Assembly: GCA_965276785.1 (NCBI GenBank)
Contig: OZ255629.1
Coordinates: 4,030,001 to 4,094,000 of the forward strand
DNA from: LMUY01 sp965276785
Lineage (GTDB): Bacteria; Pseudomonadota; Alphaproteobacteria; Acetobacterales; Acetobacteraceae
Direction of reading: 5' to 3'
DNA: 64,000 bases
The stretch's first letter is position 1, and each line of letters starts with the position of its first letter. The notes under the pieces are model-generated. The model worked only from the letters and a program-made list of their open reading frames with translations. It was not told the origin of the DNA and searched no databases. Positions 25,017 to 33,976 of this stretch are shown here, one piece after another. The translations under genes were made by a program, and so were the position numbers.

Positions 25017-26186
25017 TCAGGCCCGCCGCGCCTGCCAGCCCCGCTCCGCTGCCCAATTCGGCTCCAGCCCGGCGAAGCGGGACAAGCGCAGCGTGGAGAG
25101 ATCGGCGAATTGGCAGGCGCCATGCATCACCAACTCCTGTACCGCATGGCCAGTGGCGGGAGATAAGCCGAACCCAATCGATGACAAAGTGGCGAGCGTG
25201 ACGTTCGCCGGGTCGGCGATACGGTCGATCACCGGGCGCCCGTCCGGCGTGTTCTCGATTACACCGGCCCAACTGCGGATCACCCGGGCATGGCGAGCGC
25301 GGGGCAGCAAACCCGCCAAATGCCCGGCGATATTGCCCATCAGCGGCGTGCTCACCCGCGGCGGCACGGCCATGCCATCCATCTCATCGAGCCATTCATG
25401 CGGGCCGCCGCCATAGGCCAGGTTGCCGCGCCGGGTCTGCCGGCCATAGAGCCCGTTGCCGTCCGTCCCCGTCACCGGCATCAGCGGCAGCGGCTCGGTC
25501 ACGATCATCTCGGCACGGGCCGACACCATCGGCAAGTCCACGCCCAGCATGGCAGCGAGTTTGCCGGTCTGCGGCCCGGCGGCCAGCACCAACTGGTCGC
25601 AGCCGAGCGTGCCCCGGTCGGTCTGCACCCCTGTCACCCGGCCGCCTGCCGTCTCGAATCCTAGCACGGTCGTGTGCTGCATCACCCGCCCGCCCGCGTC
25701 CTGCATCGCCCAGGCGTAACCCTGCACGGTGCGGTGCGGGTTGGCATGGCCGCCGAAATGATGCCAGTAGGCGCCCACCACCTCGTCTGGCGCCAGCGGC
25801 ACCAGCTCGCGCAACTGCCTGCTATCGAGCTGCTCGCTGGCCATGCCATGACGCTTGCCGTTGCGCACCATCCGGTCGTTGTCGGACCACTGGTCTTCCG
25901 TGATGGCGATGCGGATGCGGCCCGGCGTGAACTCGGTCGGGTGGCCGAGCAACTCGTCCAGCTGCGGCCAGAGCCGCTGCTCCTCCTGGAACAGCGGGCT
26001 GAAGCCGTGGGTGCAGCCGCCGCCATTGCGGCCGGAGGCCTCCCAGGCCACCAGGCCCTTGTCGAGCACCAGCACATCCACCCCCGCCCGCGCCAGCCAC
26101 CATCCGGCGCTAAGCCCACTGGCGCCGCCGCCGACGATGATAACGGCGGCTCCGTTCGCGGCCTCCGGCTCGCGGACCGCGCTCAT
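25017..26186 (-). CDS. FAD-dependent amino-acid oxidase, opine-oxidase beta-like (OoxB/NoxB/HcnC type)
   Basis: 389 residues from ATG 26186, whose ATGA overlaps the stop of the alpha subunit gene. AVIIVGGGASGLSAGWWLARAG is the dinucleotide fold of the DAO family, with EASGRNGGGCTHG following, and RSWAGVIENTPDGRPVID in the C-terminal half, as in glycine/D-amino-acid/opine oxidases. Translational coupling to the next gene indicates a heteromer. Opine oxidases cleave N-carboxyalkyl amino acids to amino acid plus 2-oxoacid; HcnC and sarcosine-oxidase beta are relatives. Substrate class is inferred from context only. Confidence 0.8.
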   Translation of the reverse strand: MSAVREPEAANGAAVIIVGGGASGLSAGWWLARAGVDVLVLDKGLVAWEASGRNGGGCTHGFSPLFQEEQRLWPQLDELLGHPTEFTPGRIRIAITEDQWSDNDRMVRNGKRHGMASEQLDSRQLRELVPLAPDEVVGAYWHHFGGHANPHRTVQGYAWAMQDAGGRVMQHTTVLGFETAGGRVTGVQTDRGTLGCDQLVLAAGPQTGKLAAMLGVDLPMVSARAEMIVTEPLPLMPVTGTDGNGLYGRQTRRGNLAYGGGPHEWLDEMDGMAVPPRVSTPLMGNIAGHLAGLLPRARHARVIRSWAGVIENTPDGRPVIDRIADPANVTLATLSSIGFGLSPATGHAVQELVMHGACQFADLSTLRLSRFAGLEPNWAAERGWQARRA

Positions 26187-27751
26187 GGCGTGATGTCCCA
26201 ATAGGAATCCACATGGCCGGGAATGCCGAACCAGATCTCCCAATGTGCCGCCATCTCCGCGCTCTCCGGCAGCGTCCCGAGCAGGCCCAGCGGCATCGGG
26301 CGGACCGGCGCGCGATGGCTGGCGAGCGGCACTTCATTCAGCGGCGTACCCGCGCCCAGCGCCAGCAAAGCCGCCACCTGCTCGCGGCAGCGGCGGCCTT
26401 GGCACAGCCCCATCCCGGCCCGGGTGAGCCGCTTGACCTGGTCCGGGCTATGCGGGCCATTGCCGAGCAGGGCGGCCATGTCGGTGGCGTTGCGCCGGGC
26501 CGGCTCCCAACCGAGATAACGCGGCGGTCGTAGCTCGAGGATCTCCCGCGCCGTCACCTCCTCGCATTGGCACACATGCGCCTCGGCCGCCCCGGCCGCC
26601 TCCACCACCGCGGCGCGCACCCAAGCCAGCCGGTAGTCCGACAACGCCGCGGCTTCGGCCGGCGGCGGACCCGCCAGTTCGGGTGCGGCCGCATTGGCCA
26701 GGTGTGCCACCGCCCGCCGCCCTTCCGCGGCTGCAACCGCCGGGTCGAGCGACTTTTCGGGCCAGACGCCGGCGCAGTCGCCCACGGCATAGACGTTCGG
26801 CACTGTGGTTTGCCCAAAGCCGTCGGTCAGCGGCACGTGGCCGCCGCGGTCCGCCACGAAAGCGGTGCGGCAGCCGAGCGCATCAAGCAGTTCCACCACG
26901 GGGATGGCGCCCACGCCGAGCACGATGGTGTCGCAGTCCAAGGTGTGCGCGGTGGGCGGCAGCCGGCGGCCAGTTTCGTCCAGTGCCACGAGCTGCGCCG
27001 CCGTCACCTCCGTGCTGCCGAGGGCGGCGGCAATCACGTGGCGAGTGAGCACGGGCACGCCTGCCGCCGCCAGTTCGGCGAGCAACCCGGCGGGCCCGAT
27101 CGGGGCGGCTGCCTGTTCCACGACCGCCACCACCGCCACACCGGCCGCCAACAAGGCGCGGGCTGCTAGCAGTGCCTCGGCCGAACTACCGAGGATCAAG
27201 GCGCGGCGTGCGTCGAGCGCGCCGTAGCAGGCGGCGAGCTTTTCCGCCGCCGTCGCGCCCATCACGCCGGGCAGGTGCCAGCCGGGAAATGCCAACCCCA
27301 TGTCCCGCCGCCCCGCCGCGACGATGGCCGCGCGGGCCCCCAGCATGGCGGAGGTCTGTCCGTCCGACAGCCCGGCGACCAGGCCGGGCAGCCAGCCCAC
27401 GCTCGGGCCGTTGGCATACAACCCCCAGGCGATGGTGCCGAGGCGCACATCCACGCCGGCCTCGATGGCGTCGGCTAGCGCCGGCTGCGACGCCAGCATT
27501 GCCTCGATCATGGCGGTCCGGTTGCGCACCGCGCCGCTCATGCGCTGGCCGTAATGCAGGGGGATGTCGTCGCCCATGATGGCGGGGGGCACCGGGTTCT
27601 CGTCCACCAGCACCACGCGCAGCCCGTGCTCCGCCCCGGCCAAAGCGGCCGCAATACCCGCCGGCCCGGCGCCCACCACCAGCAAGTCGGTATGCTCAGC
27701 GACTGCCAGCGAAGCGTTGGCTGTCGAACGCGGGTCGATGATGGCGGCCAT
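26183..27751 (-). CDS. Opine-oxidase alpha-like FAD/[2Fe-2S] flavoprotein (OoxA/NoxA/HcnB type)
   Basis: 522 residues. The N-terminal FAD fold is LLVVGAGPAGIAAALAGAEHG, with a second nucleotide-binding segment ALILGSSAEALLAARAL and VYAVGDCAGVWPEKSLDPA. Near residue 400 VCQCEEVTAREIL and about 45 residues later GMGLCQGRRC form a Cys-rich BFD-like [2Fe-2S] site. This layout is that of the alpha subunits of octopine/nopaline oxidase and of HcnB. The downstream beta gene overlaps by 4 nt. The complex is expected to feed electrons to the respiratory chain. Upstream ABC transporter genes on the same strand suggest import of the substrate. Confidence 0.82.
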   Translation of the reverse strand: MAAIIDPRSTANASLAVAEHTDLLVVGAGPAGIAAALAGAEHGLRVVLVDENPVPPAIMGDDIPLHYGQRMSGAVRNRTAMIEAMLASQPALADAIEAGVDVRLGTIAWGLYANGPSVGWLPGLVAGLSDGQTSAMLGARAAIVAAGRRDMGLAFPGWHLPGVMGATAAEKLAACYGALDARRALILGSSAEALLAARALLAAGVAVVAVVEQAAAPIGPAGLLAELAAAGVPVLTRHVIAAALGSTEVTAAQLVALDETGRRLPPTAHTLDCDTIVLGVGAIPVVELLDALGCRTAFVADRGGHVPLTDGFGQTTVPNVYAVGDCAGVWPEKSLDPAVAAAEGRRAVAHLANAAAPELAGPPPAEAAALSDYRLAWVRAAVVEAAGAAEAHVCQCEEVTAREILELRPPRYLGWEPARRNATDMAALLGNGPHSPDQVKRLTRAGMGLCQGRRCREQVAALLALGAGTPLNEVPLASHRAPVRPMPLGLLGTLPESAEMAAHWEIWFGIPGHVDSYWDITP

Positions 27752-27764
27752 GGGGGGCTCCGGA

Positions 27765-29945
27765 TCAGGCGTTCACGGTCTTGGCGGCAAGGGTGCTGCC
27801 CGGCAAGGCGCCACCGCGGCGGCCAAGCTCCTCGCGCGGCAGGTGGCAGCGTATGGCGTGGGCCTCGGCTTCGGGCAGGTCCGGCTCCGTGGTGTCGCAG
27901 ATTGCGCCGATCTTGCGGGGACACCGCGTGCTGAACGAGCAGCCCGGCGGCGGCGCCAGTGGGCTCGGCACTTCGCCCGCAAGCCGGATGCGGCCACTGT
28001 CCGGTTCGCCCAGCAACGGGGCGGCGGAGAGCAGCGCCTCGGTGTAGGGGTGGTGCGGCCCGTTCCACACCGCCTCCGCCGGGCCGATTTCCACGATGCG
28101 GCCGAGATAGAGCACGGCGATGCGGTCCGACAGGTAGCGCACCACGCCCAGGTCGTGACTGATGAACACGTAGCTCACCTGTTGGCGCGACTGCAGCTCG
28201 GCCAGCAGGTTCAGGATGGCGGCTTGCACCGACACGTCCAGCGCGGAGGTGGGTTCGTCACAGATCACCACCGCGGGTTCGCCGGCGAAGGCGCGGGCGA
28301 TGGCGACGCGCTGCTTCAGTCCGCCGGAGAGTTGGCGCGGGCGCATCGGCAGGAAGCGCTCGGTGAGCCGCACGGCACTGACGAGTTCCGCCAGCCGAGC
28401 GGTGCGGCGCGCGCCGGACAGGCCGGCGAGGCGGGCGAGCGGTCGCCCGATCAGGTGGCGGACGGTATGGGAGCGATTGAGCGCGGAGTCGGGGTTCTGG
28501 AACACGATCTGCAGCGCCTTGCGCGCGGCGCGGCTGCGCGCCCGCGCCTGGCCTGCGACGGGCTGGCCATTGAGCTGGACGGTGCCGCCTGGGTCGGGCG
28601 CCACCAAGCCGAGCAGGAGGCGGGCCAGCGTGGTCTTGCCGCAGCCCGACTCGCCGACCAAGCCGAGCGTTTCGCCCGGAGCAAGGGCAAGGGAGACATC
28701 GGTCACGGCGCGGAGCGATTGCGCGCCGACGCGGTAGGTTTTCGAGACGCGCTCGGCCCGGAGCACTGGGCCGCTGTTCCCACTCCTGCTGGCAGGAAGC
28801 GCCACCGTATTTGCCCCGTCACGGCCGGACTTGATCCGGCCACCCACGGCGTCCGAACGCCGCAGGCCTAACGCATGGAGCACCGACCGGTACCACGCTG
28901 GGCCGGACGTTGCCAGCCGGACCGCGTCGATGCCCGGATCAAGTCCGGGCATGACGGGGTTGGTGAGGCTTGGTGCCGAAGGCGCCGAGTCATCGGCGTG
29001 GTGGCACATCGCCACTTGGCTGCGTGCGCGGGCGGCGGGGGGTGTTGTCGTGCGGCATAGCTCGTCGGCCAGGTCGCAGCGGGCGGTGAAAATGCAGCCC
29101 GGCGGTGCGCTGCCGGGGGGCGGCAGGAAGCCGGGGATGGTCTCCAGCGGGCCGTCCTGCTTGCGGCGGCCGGCGGCGGGGAGGCAGCGCAGCAGCCGGA
29201 TGGTATACGGGTGCATCGGCTGCGCCAGCAGGTCTTCCGCCGCACCCTCCTCCACCAGGCTGCCGGCATACAGCACCCCGACCCGGTCGCACATGCGCCC
29301 GACGCTGGCCAGGTTGTGGCTGATGAACAGGATGGCGGTGGAAAACTCCTCTTGCAGCCCGGCCAGCAGGTCCAGCACCTCCGCTTCGACAGTGGCGTCC
29401 AGCCCGGTGGTCGGCTCGTCCAGCACGAGCAGCGCCGGGTTCTTCGCCAGCGCCATCGCGATCACCACGCGCTGCTGCATGCCGCCGGAAAGCTGGTGCG
29501 GGTAGGCGCCGAGCACCCGCCTGGGCGCCGCGATGCGCACGCGGGCCAGTATCGCCTCTGCCTGATCCGGCGCCGCACCGCCGGGAAACGCCTCGGCCAG
29601 TTGGCGGGCGATGGTCATGGACGGGTTCAGTGCCCGCCCGGGGTCCTGATAGACCATCGAGACGGTGTGCCGGCGCAACCGCCGCAGGCCCGCTGGGACG
29701 AGCGCGCCGACGTCCTGGCCATCGACCCAAACCGAGCCCCCGGACACCCGGCCGTTGCGCGGCAAGGTGCGCAACGCCGCCAGCGCCGCGGTGGACTTGC
29801 CGCAGCCGCTCTCCCCCACCAGGCCGTAGCTCTCCCCCGGCGCGATGCTGAACGACACGTCGCGCAACACCGCTTGCGACAGTCCGCGCGTGCGATATTC
29901 TACGCTCACGTTGCGCATTTCGAGCGCGGGCGGCCGGTCGCTCAC
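27765..29945 (-). CDS. Peptide/opine ABC transporter, two fused ATP-binding domains (DppD-DppF, GsiA-like)
   Basis: 726 residues from GTG 29945, which overlaps the permease stop (GTGA). Domain 1 has Walker A GLVGESGCGKST, signature LSGGMQQR and Walker B LLVLDEPTTGLD. Domain 2 has GLVGESGCGKTT, LSGGLKQR and VVICDEPTSALD. Each ends with the Cys-containing OppD/F tail (PPGCIFTARC, PPGCSFSTRC). It powers uptake by the adjacent permeases. The interdomain linker of about 85 residues contains PVMPGLDPGI and GGRIKSGRDG, both encoded by an inserted palindromic repeat element (28817-28957), which is unusual in a conserved gene. The frame stays open across it. Confidence 0.88.
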   Translation of the reverse strand: MSDRPPALEMRNVSVEYRTRGLSQAVLRDVSFSIAPGESYGLVGESGCGKSTAALAALRTLPRNGRVSGGSVWVDGQDVGALVPAGLRRLRRHTVSMVYQDPGRALNPSMTIARQLAEAFPGGAAPDQAEAILARVRIAAPRRVLGAYPHQLSGGMQQRVVIAMALAKNPALLVLDEPTTGLDATVEAEVLDLLAGLQEEFSTAILFISHNLASVGRMCDRVGVLYAGSLVEEGAAEDLLAQPMHPYTIRLLRCLPAAGRRKQDGPLETIPGFLPPPGSAPPGCIFTARCDLADELCRTTTPPAARARSQVAMCHHADDSAPSAPSLTNPVMPGLDPGIDAVRLATSGPAWYRSVLHALGLRRSDAVGGRIKSGRDGANTVALPASRSGNSGPVLRAERVSKTYRVGAQSLRAVTDVSLALAPGETLGLVGESGCGKTTLARLLLGLVAPDPGGTVQLNGQPVAGQARARSRAARKALQIVFQNPDSALNRSHTVRHLIGRPLARLAGLSGARRTARLAELVSAVRLTERFLPMRPRQLSGGLKQRVAIARAFAGEPAVVICDEPTSALDVSVQAAILNLLAELQSRQQVSYVFISHDLGVVRYLSDRIAVLYLGRIVEIGPAEAVWNGPHHPYTEALLSAAPLLGEPDSGRIRLAGEVPSPLAPPPGCSFSTRCPRKIGAICDTTEPDLPEAEAHAIRCHLPREELGRRGGALPGSTLAAKTVNA
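28817..28957. repeat. Composite palindromic repeat inside an ABC ATPase gene (copy A)
   Basis: It begins with GGCCGGA-CTTGA-TCCGGCC (28823-28841) and ends with ATGCCCGGA-TCAAG-TCCGGGCAT (28930-28952), with a variable middle of about 90 nt. Copies B and C (31816-31949, 31990-32129) share both ends and a similar length. The element keeps the reading frame of the ATPase gene and codes for its linker. Confidence 0.8.
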
Positions 29946-30799
29946 TCCAGCACGCTCCCCACCCCCTCGGCGGCGAGGTTCACCCCCACCACCAGCGAGG
30001 CAGTGGCCCCGGCGGCAAACGCCACCGTCCACCAGTAACCGCCCGCGATCAGGCCGTAATTCTCCGAGATGGCGAGCCCCCAATCGGCCGAGGGCGGCTG
30101 GATGCCGAAGCCGAGGAAACTCAGCGACGCCACGGTGAAGATGGCGTAACCCAGCCGCACCGTGGTCTCCACCAGGATCGGAGGCAGGATGTTGGGCAGG
30201 ATCTCCACCAGCATGATGTGCAACCCGGTCTCGCCGCGCAGCTCGGCCGCCTCCACGTAGTCGAGCCCGCGCTCCGACTGCACCGCCGAGCGGACGGTGC
30301 GGGCGATCAGCGGGGTGAAGATGATGCCGATCACCGCGATCACCGTGGGCGTTGAGGGCCCGAGCGCCACCAGCACCAGCAGGGCGACCACAATCAGCGG
30401 CAGCGCTAGAAGCACCTCGATCAGCCGGCTCACCACCGCGTCCAGCCAGCCGCCGAAGTAGCCGGTGAGCAGGCCCAGCGCCGTGCCGGCGACGGTCGCG
30501 ATCAGGGTGGCCAAGGGGGCGATGGAGAGGATCGGCCGGGCGCCCACGATCACGCGGGAGAAGATGTCGCGGCCGATCTGGTCGGTGCCGAACCAGTGCG
30601 CCGCCGAGGGGGGGGCGAGCGTGTGCAGCAGGTCGTCCTTGTAGGGGTCCAGCGGCGCGAATTGCGGGCCGAACACGGCGCACATCACCCAAAGCAGCAC
30701 GATTGCCGCCCCAACCAGGAAGGAGCCGGAGCGCAGCAGCCGCGTGCCGATGCCGGCCGGCATCGAGGTGAGCGCCACCGGCTCGATCGTGGCGCTCAC
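29942..30799 (-). CDS. Peptide/opine ABC transporter permease (DppC-like)
   Basis: 285 residues from GTG 30799 (GTGA overlap with the preceding permease stop). An N-terminal helix is followed by FAPLDPYKDDLLHTLAPPS and HWFGTDQIGRDIFSRV, the hallmark of DppC/OppC proteins, then about five helices. The EAA loop is EAAELRGETGLHIMLVEILPNI, which contacts the ATPase. It forms the inner-membrane channel with the DppB-like partner. Tight overlaps on both sides show a single transcript. Confidence 0.9.
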   Translation of the reverse strand: MSATIEPVALTSMPAGIGTRLLRSGSFLVGAAIVLLWVMCAVFGPQFAPLDPYKDDLLHTLAPPSAAHWFGTDQIGRDIFSRVIVGARPILSIAPLATLIATVAGTALGLLTGYFGGWLDAVVSRLIEVLLALPLIVVALLVLVALGPSTPTVIAVIGIIFTPLIARTVRSAVQSERGLDYVEAAELRGETGLHIMLVEILPNILPPILVETTVRLGYAIFTVASLSFLGFGIQPPSADWGLAISENYGLIAGGYWWTVAFAAGATASLVVGVNLAAEGVGSVLE

Positions 30800-31773
30800 C
30801 GTCCCGCGGTCCGCAAGCGGGGGCTGAGCGCGGTGGTCAGCGCATCGGTCAGCAGCGTCACGGCGACGTAGAAGCCGCCGACCGTGAGGATTCCCGCCTC
30901 CAGCATCGGCAGGTCCTTGCCTTTGGCCGCGGTGAGGATCAGGCTGCCGATGCCCTGGTAGCGGAACAGCGTTTCCACCACCACCAGCCCGCCCACCAGG
31001 TAGCCGGTCTGCGTCCCGATCACGGTGATGGTGGGCAGCAGCGCATTCGGCAGCACGTGACGGAGCATCACGCGGCGCCAGGGCAGGCCCTTTAACACGG
31101 CGGTGCGGGTGTAGTCCGCGGCGAGCGCCTCCGCCGTGCCAGCCCGCGCCATACGGGCGATATAGCCGAACAGGATCAACACCAGCGGCAGCGCCGGCAT
31201 GATGAGGTGCTGGATCTGTACCGCAAACGAGCTGCCCCGCCGTGTCGTGGCCGAAAGCGGCAGCCAACGCAGCCATACGCCCAACACCAGCAGCAGCGCG
31301 ATGGCGGAGACGAACTCCGGCACCACCGTGAGCGACAGGCCGGCGACGCTGATGGTGCGGTCCTGCCACTGCCCGGCGCGCGTGGCGGCATACACGCCCG
31401 CCGCGATGGAGAGCGGCACCACCAGCACGAACGCCACCGCCGCGAGCTTCAGTGAGTTGGCCAGCGCCGCCGCGATGAACGGCGCTACCGGCGTGCGGAA
31501 GGTGTAGGACATGCCCATGTCGCCCGACACGAAATGACCCACCCAGCGCAGGTAGGTTGCTACCGGTGGCTGGTCCGCGCCCAACTCGTGGTTGAGCGCC
31601 GCGACCGCCGCGGGATCGGCCAGCGGGCCCAGGATGGCGCGGCCGACGTCGCCAGGCAGAAGCTGCGCGCCGGCGAACACGACCACGCTGAGCAGCGCGA
31701 CCGTAAGCAAAGCCAGACCGGCCCGGCGGAGCATGCGCGAGAGGAGTGAGCGGCTAATTGGGGCCGCTCCCAT
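30796..31773 (-). CDS. Peptide/opine ABC transporter permease (DppB-like)
   Basis: 325 residues from ATG 31773. LLSVVVFAGAQLLPGDVGRAILGP near the N-terminus and VLKGLPWRRVMLRHVLPNALLP (EAA loop) identify the DppB/OppB family, and ETLFRYQGIGSLI is the usual C-terminal signature. The frame is open farther upstream to an ATG at 31842, but the extra residues (MTGSSPAMTAWV) come from palindromic repeat copy B, so the longer start is doubtful. No start has a clear ribosome site; ATG 31734 is another option. Confidence 0.87.
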   Translation of the reverse strand: MGAAPISRSLLSRMLRRAGLALLTVALLSVVVFAGAQLLPGDVGRAILGPLADPAAVAALNHELGADQPPVATYLRWVGHFVSGDMGMSYTFRTPVAPFIAAALANSLKLAAVAFVLVVPLSIAAGVYAATRAGQWQDRTISVAGLSLTVVPEFVSAIALLLVLGVWLRWLPLSATTRRGSSFAVQIQHLIMPALPLVLILFGYIARMARAGTAEALAADYTRTAVLKGLPWRRVMLRHVLPNALLPTITVIGTQTGYLVGGLVVVETLFRYQGIGSLILTAAKGKDLPMLEAGILTVGGFYVAVTLLTDALTTALSPRLRTAGR

Positions 31774-31815
31774 GGATTCGGCGGCGCCCGCCGCAGTTGA
31801 CCAAGCCACCCACGC

Positions 31816-31949
31816 CGTCATGGCCGGACTTGATCCGGTCATCCACGGCGTACAAACGCCACCGGCCCGCCATGGGGGACCGCGGTCGGTGCGGAAGCCC
31901 GCTCGACGTCACTACCCGGATCGCGTGGATACCCGGATCAACTTCACGG
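31816..31949. repeat. Composite palindromic repeat, copy B
   Basis: Opens with GTCATGGCCGGACTTGATCC and closes with GTGGATACCCGGATCAACTT. The terminal hairpins are less perfect than in copies A and C. Its middle shares short blocks with copy A. Confidence 0.75.
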
Positions 31950-31989
31950 CTGTTCGCTTCGTGAAAAGCGATAGAGTACAACACCTTAT

Positions 31990-32129
31990 GTCATGCCCGG
32001 ACTTGATCCGGGCATCCACGACGTTCCAGCATCACCGGCCCAACCTGTTGAAAGCCAGTCCTCGCCAAGAACCGATCGACGTCATCAGCCAAACCCCGTG
32101 GATGCCCGTGTCAAGCACGGGCATGACGG
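31990..32129. repeat. Composite palindromic repeat, copy C
   Basis: Opens with ATGCCCGGACTTGATCCGGG and closes with ATGCCCGTG-TCAAG-CACGGGCAT. In the closing hairpin a G/C change on each arm keeps pairing intact, a compensatory pair compared with copy A, which suggests the hairpin itself is selected. Confidence 0.78.
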
Positions 32130-32272
32130 TAAAAATACTTGCTTACCAACAATAACGCGAACCGGACAGCCGTCGTTCAAGTCCGGGCATGACGAGGTTG
32201 GAGAGTCGTAAACACAGATGCAATCGCGCTGCGTATGAGGGAGAGTAACGAGGGGTGTGCAAGCTGCGCTCA

Positions 32273-33925
32273 TCATCCGACCGAGGCGCCCGCCAGGAAC
32301 ATCTGCGAGATTGCCGTCACCGTCACGCCCTTCACGTCCGCCGAGGTGGCGGCGAGGAAGTCGTAGAAGTAGGCGTAGATGATCGGCGTCTCGTCCAGCA
32401 GGAGCGTCTGGATTTTGCCCGCGATGCCGCGCTGCGTGGTGAGGTCGGTGGTGGCGATGTAGTCGGCCACCAGCTTGTCGTAGTCCTTGTTGTTGAAGTG
32501 CGCCGCGTTCCAGGCGCCGCCGCTCAGCAAGGGTGCGGCCAGCAGCGTGTTCGGCACGCCGCGATGGCCGTAGTCGGTAATGCCCATCTCCGAATCCAAC
32601 CAGTCCGACTGGCCGAAATGGGCCTTGCCGTAATACGCGCTGTCCGCCTCGATTTTGAGGTTGAGCTTGATGCCGATCTCGGCGCAACTGTTCTGGATTA
32701 GCACCGCATAGTCCGGCATTTCCTGCACTCGCTCGGTGGTGAGCGTCGCCTCGAACCCGTTCGGCACGCCGGCGGCGGCCATCAGGGCTTTTGCCGCGGC
32801 AATGTCCTTCTTGCGCTGCGGGATGGCCGGGTCGGTGGAGGGATAGACCGGGGCGAAGGGCGAGTCGTTGCCCAGTTCCGACAAGCCGCGGAACAGCCCG
32901 GCCACGATCGCCGGGCGGTCCAGCGTCATCGCAACCGCCTGACGCACCCGCTTGTCGGCGAACTTCGGCACGTCGTTGCGCATGTGCAGTTCGCGATGCG
33001 TGGCCGCACGCACCTTGATGAGGTTGATGTCGGGATTGTTCAGCAGCGATTGCGCGCCCTGCACGGCGATCTGGCTGATCGCGTCCACCTGGCCGCCCTG
33101 CAGCGCCAGCACCTGCGGCTGCTGGTCGGCATAGAAGGTGAACTCCGTGCGGTCCGGCAACGCCTTCGGTCCCCAGTAGTCCGGGTTGCGCACGAAGGAG
33201 GCGCTGACCTTGGGCACGTAGCGCTCCAGCTTGAACGGCCCGGTGCCGTTGAAGGTCTTCTCGAAGTCGCCCTCATAGTCGGCGGGCAAAATGATGGCAT
33301 TGTAGTTGTCCGACGAGACGATGTAGGGGAAGTTGCCGTTCGGCGCGTCCAGGTGGAACGCGACGGTCAGGTCGTCCACCTTGCGGGTGCCCCCGGGCGA
33401 CAACACGCCACGGAACGCCGACAGCGCGTTGGAGCCGTTTTTGGGATTGCACAGCCGGTCCATGGTTGCTGCGACATCGTCCGCGTTCAGCACGTGGCCG
33501 CTATGGAATTTCACGTTGGGGCGCAGCTTGAACGTCCACACCGTGCCGTCGTTGTTGGGCGACCAGGACAGCGCCAGCATCGGGCGCAGCACCAGGTCGT
33601 TGCCGTCCAGCGCGAGGAACTCGCCGGTCTGCATCAGCATCAGGCCGCCACCGGAATTGGCCACAGTCACCGGGTCGACCGCGCCGGAGGGCGTCGGCGC
33701 AGCCACCCGGATGGTCGCACCCGGCTTGCCTTGCGCCCGCGCCCTGGGCACGGCCAGCGGCCCCAGCAAGCCAGCGAGCAGCGGCAGCGCCAGGCCGATC
33801 CGGCTGGATTCGCGCAGCAGTGCGCGCCGGTCGAGCCGGCCGGCGAGGAACTCGTCCACGATGTGGTTGTCCAGCGCGCTTGCCTCGCGCCGGGCCTGGT
33901 CCAGAAATCGCGGCGTCTGAGCCAT
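32273..33925 (-). CDS. ABC transporter substrate-binding protein, family 5 (peptide/opine)
   Basis: 550 residues. The N-terminus has DRRALLRESSRIGLALPLLAG ending in PRARAQG, a Tat-like or long Sec signal with cleavage near residue 64. The mature part shows the family 5 pattern: LRPMLALSWSPNNDGTVWTFKLRP then KFHSG, FNGTGPFKLERYVP, and KRVRQAVAMTLDRPAIV. It captures the substrate in the periplasm and delivers it to the DppBC-like permeases. Family 5 members bind peptides, opines, glutathione or nickel; the neighbouring opine-oxidase genes favour an opine-like or N-substituted amino acid. Confidence 0.88.
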   Translation of the reverse strand: MAQTPRFLDQARREASALDNHIVDEFLAGRLDRRALLRESSRIGLALPLLAGLLGPLAVPRARAQGKPGATIRVAAPTPSGAVDPVTVANSGGGLMLMQTGEFLALDGNDLVLRPMLALSWSPNNDGTVWTFKLRPNVKFHSGHVLNADDVAATMDRLCNPKNGSNALSAFRGVLSPGGTRKVDDLTVAFHLDAPNGNFPYIVSSDNYNAIILPADYEGDFEKTFNGTGPFKLERYVPKVSASFVRNPDYWGPKALPDRTEFTFYADQQPQVLALQGGQVDAISQIAVQGAQSLLNNPDINLIKVRAATHRELHMRNDVPKFADKRVRQAVAMTLDRPAIVAGLFRGLSELGNDSPFAPVYPSTDPAIPQRKKDIAAAKALMAAAGVPNGFEATLTTERVQEMPDYAVLIQNSCAEIGIKLNLKIEADSAYYGKAHFGQSDWLDSEMGITDYGHRGVPNTLLAAPLLSGGAWNAAHFNNKDYDKLVADYIATTDLTTQRGIAGKIQTLLLDETPIIYAYFYDFLAATSADVKGVTVTAISQMFLAGASVG

Positions 33926-33976
33926 GTCCGGCAGCCTCCCTTGTGGGTCAGAGTCAGTGCAAGGACCGTGCCCGTT

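Larger units (their letters stand above)
31774..32272. repeat. Repeat-filled gap between permease and binding-protein genes
   Basis: Contains composite palindromic element B (31816-31949) and C (31990-32129) plus a half element D (32168-32193, CAAGTCCGGGCATGACGAGG). No gene is seen. Transcription from the binding-protein gene must cross this block to reach the permeases, so the hairpins could lower permease expression relative to the binding protein. Confidence 0.75.

Noticed and set aside
29946..30692. Upstream in-frame extension of the fused ABC ATPase to about 975 residues
   Set aside because: The added part runs antiframe through the DppC-like permease and contains no domain. GTG 29945 overlaps the permease stop as in the other junctions of the operon.
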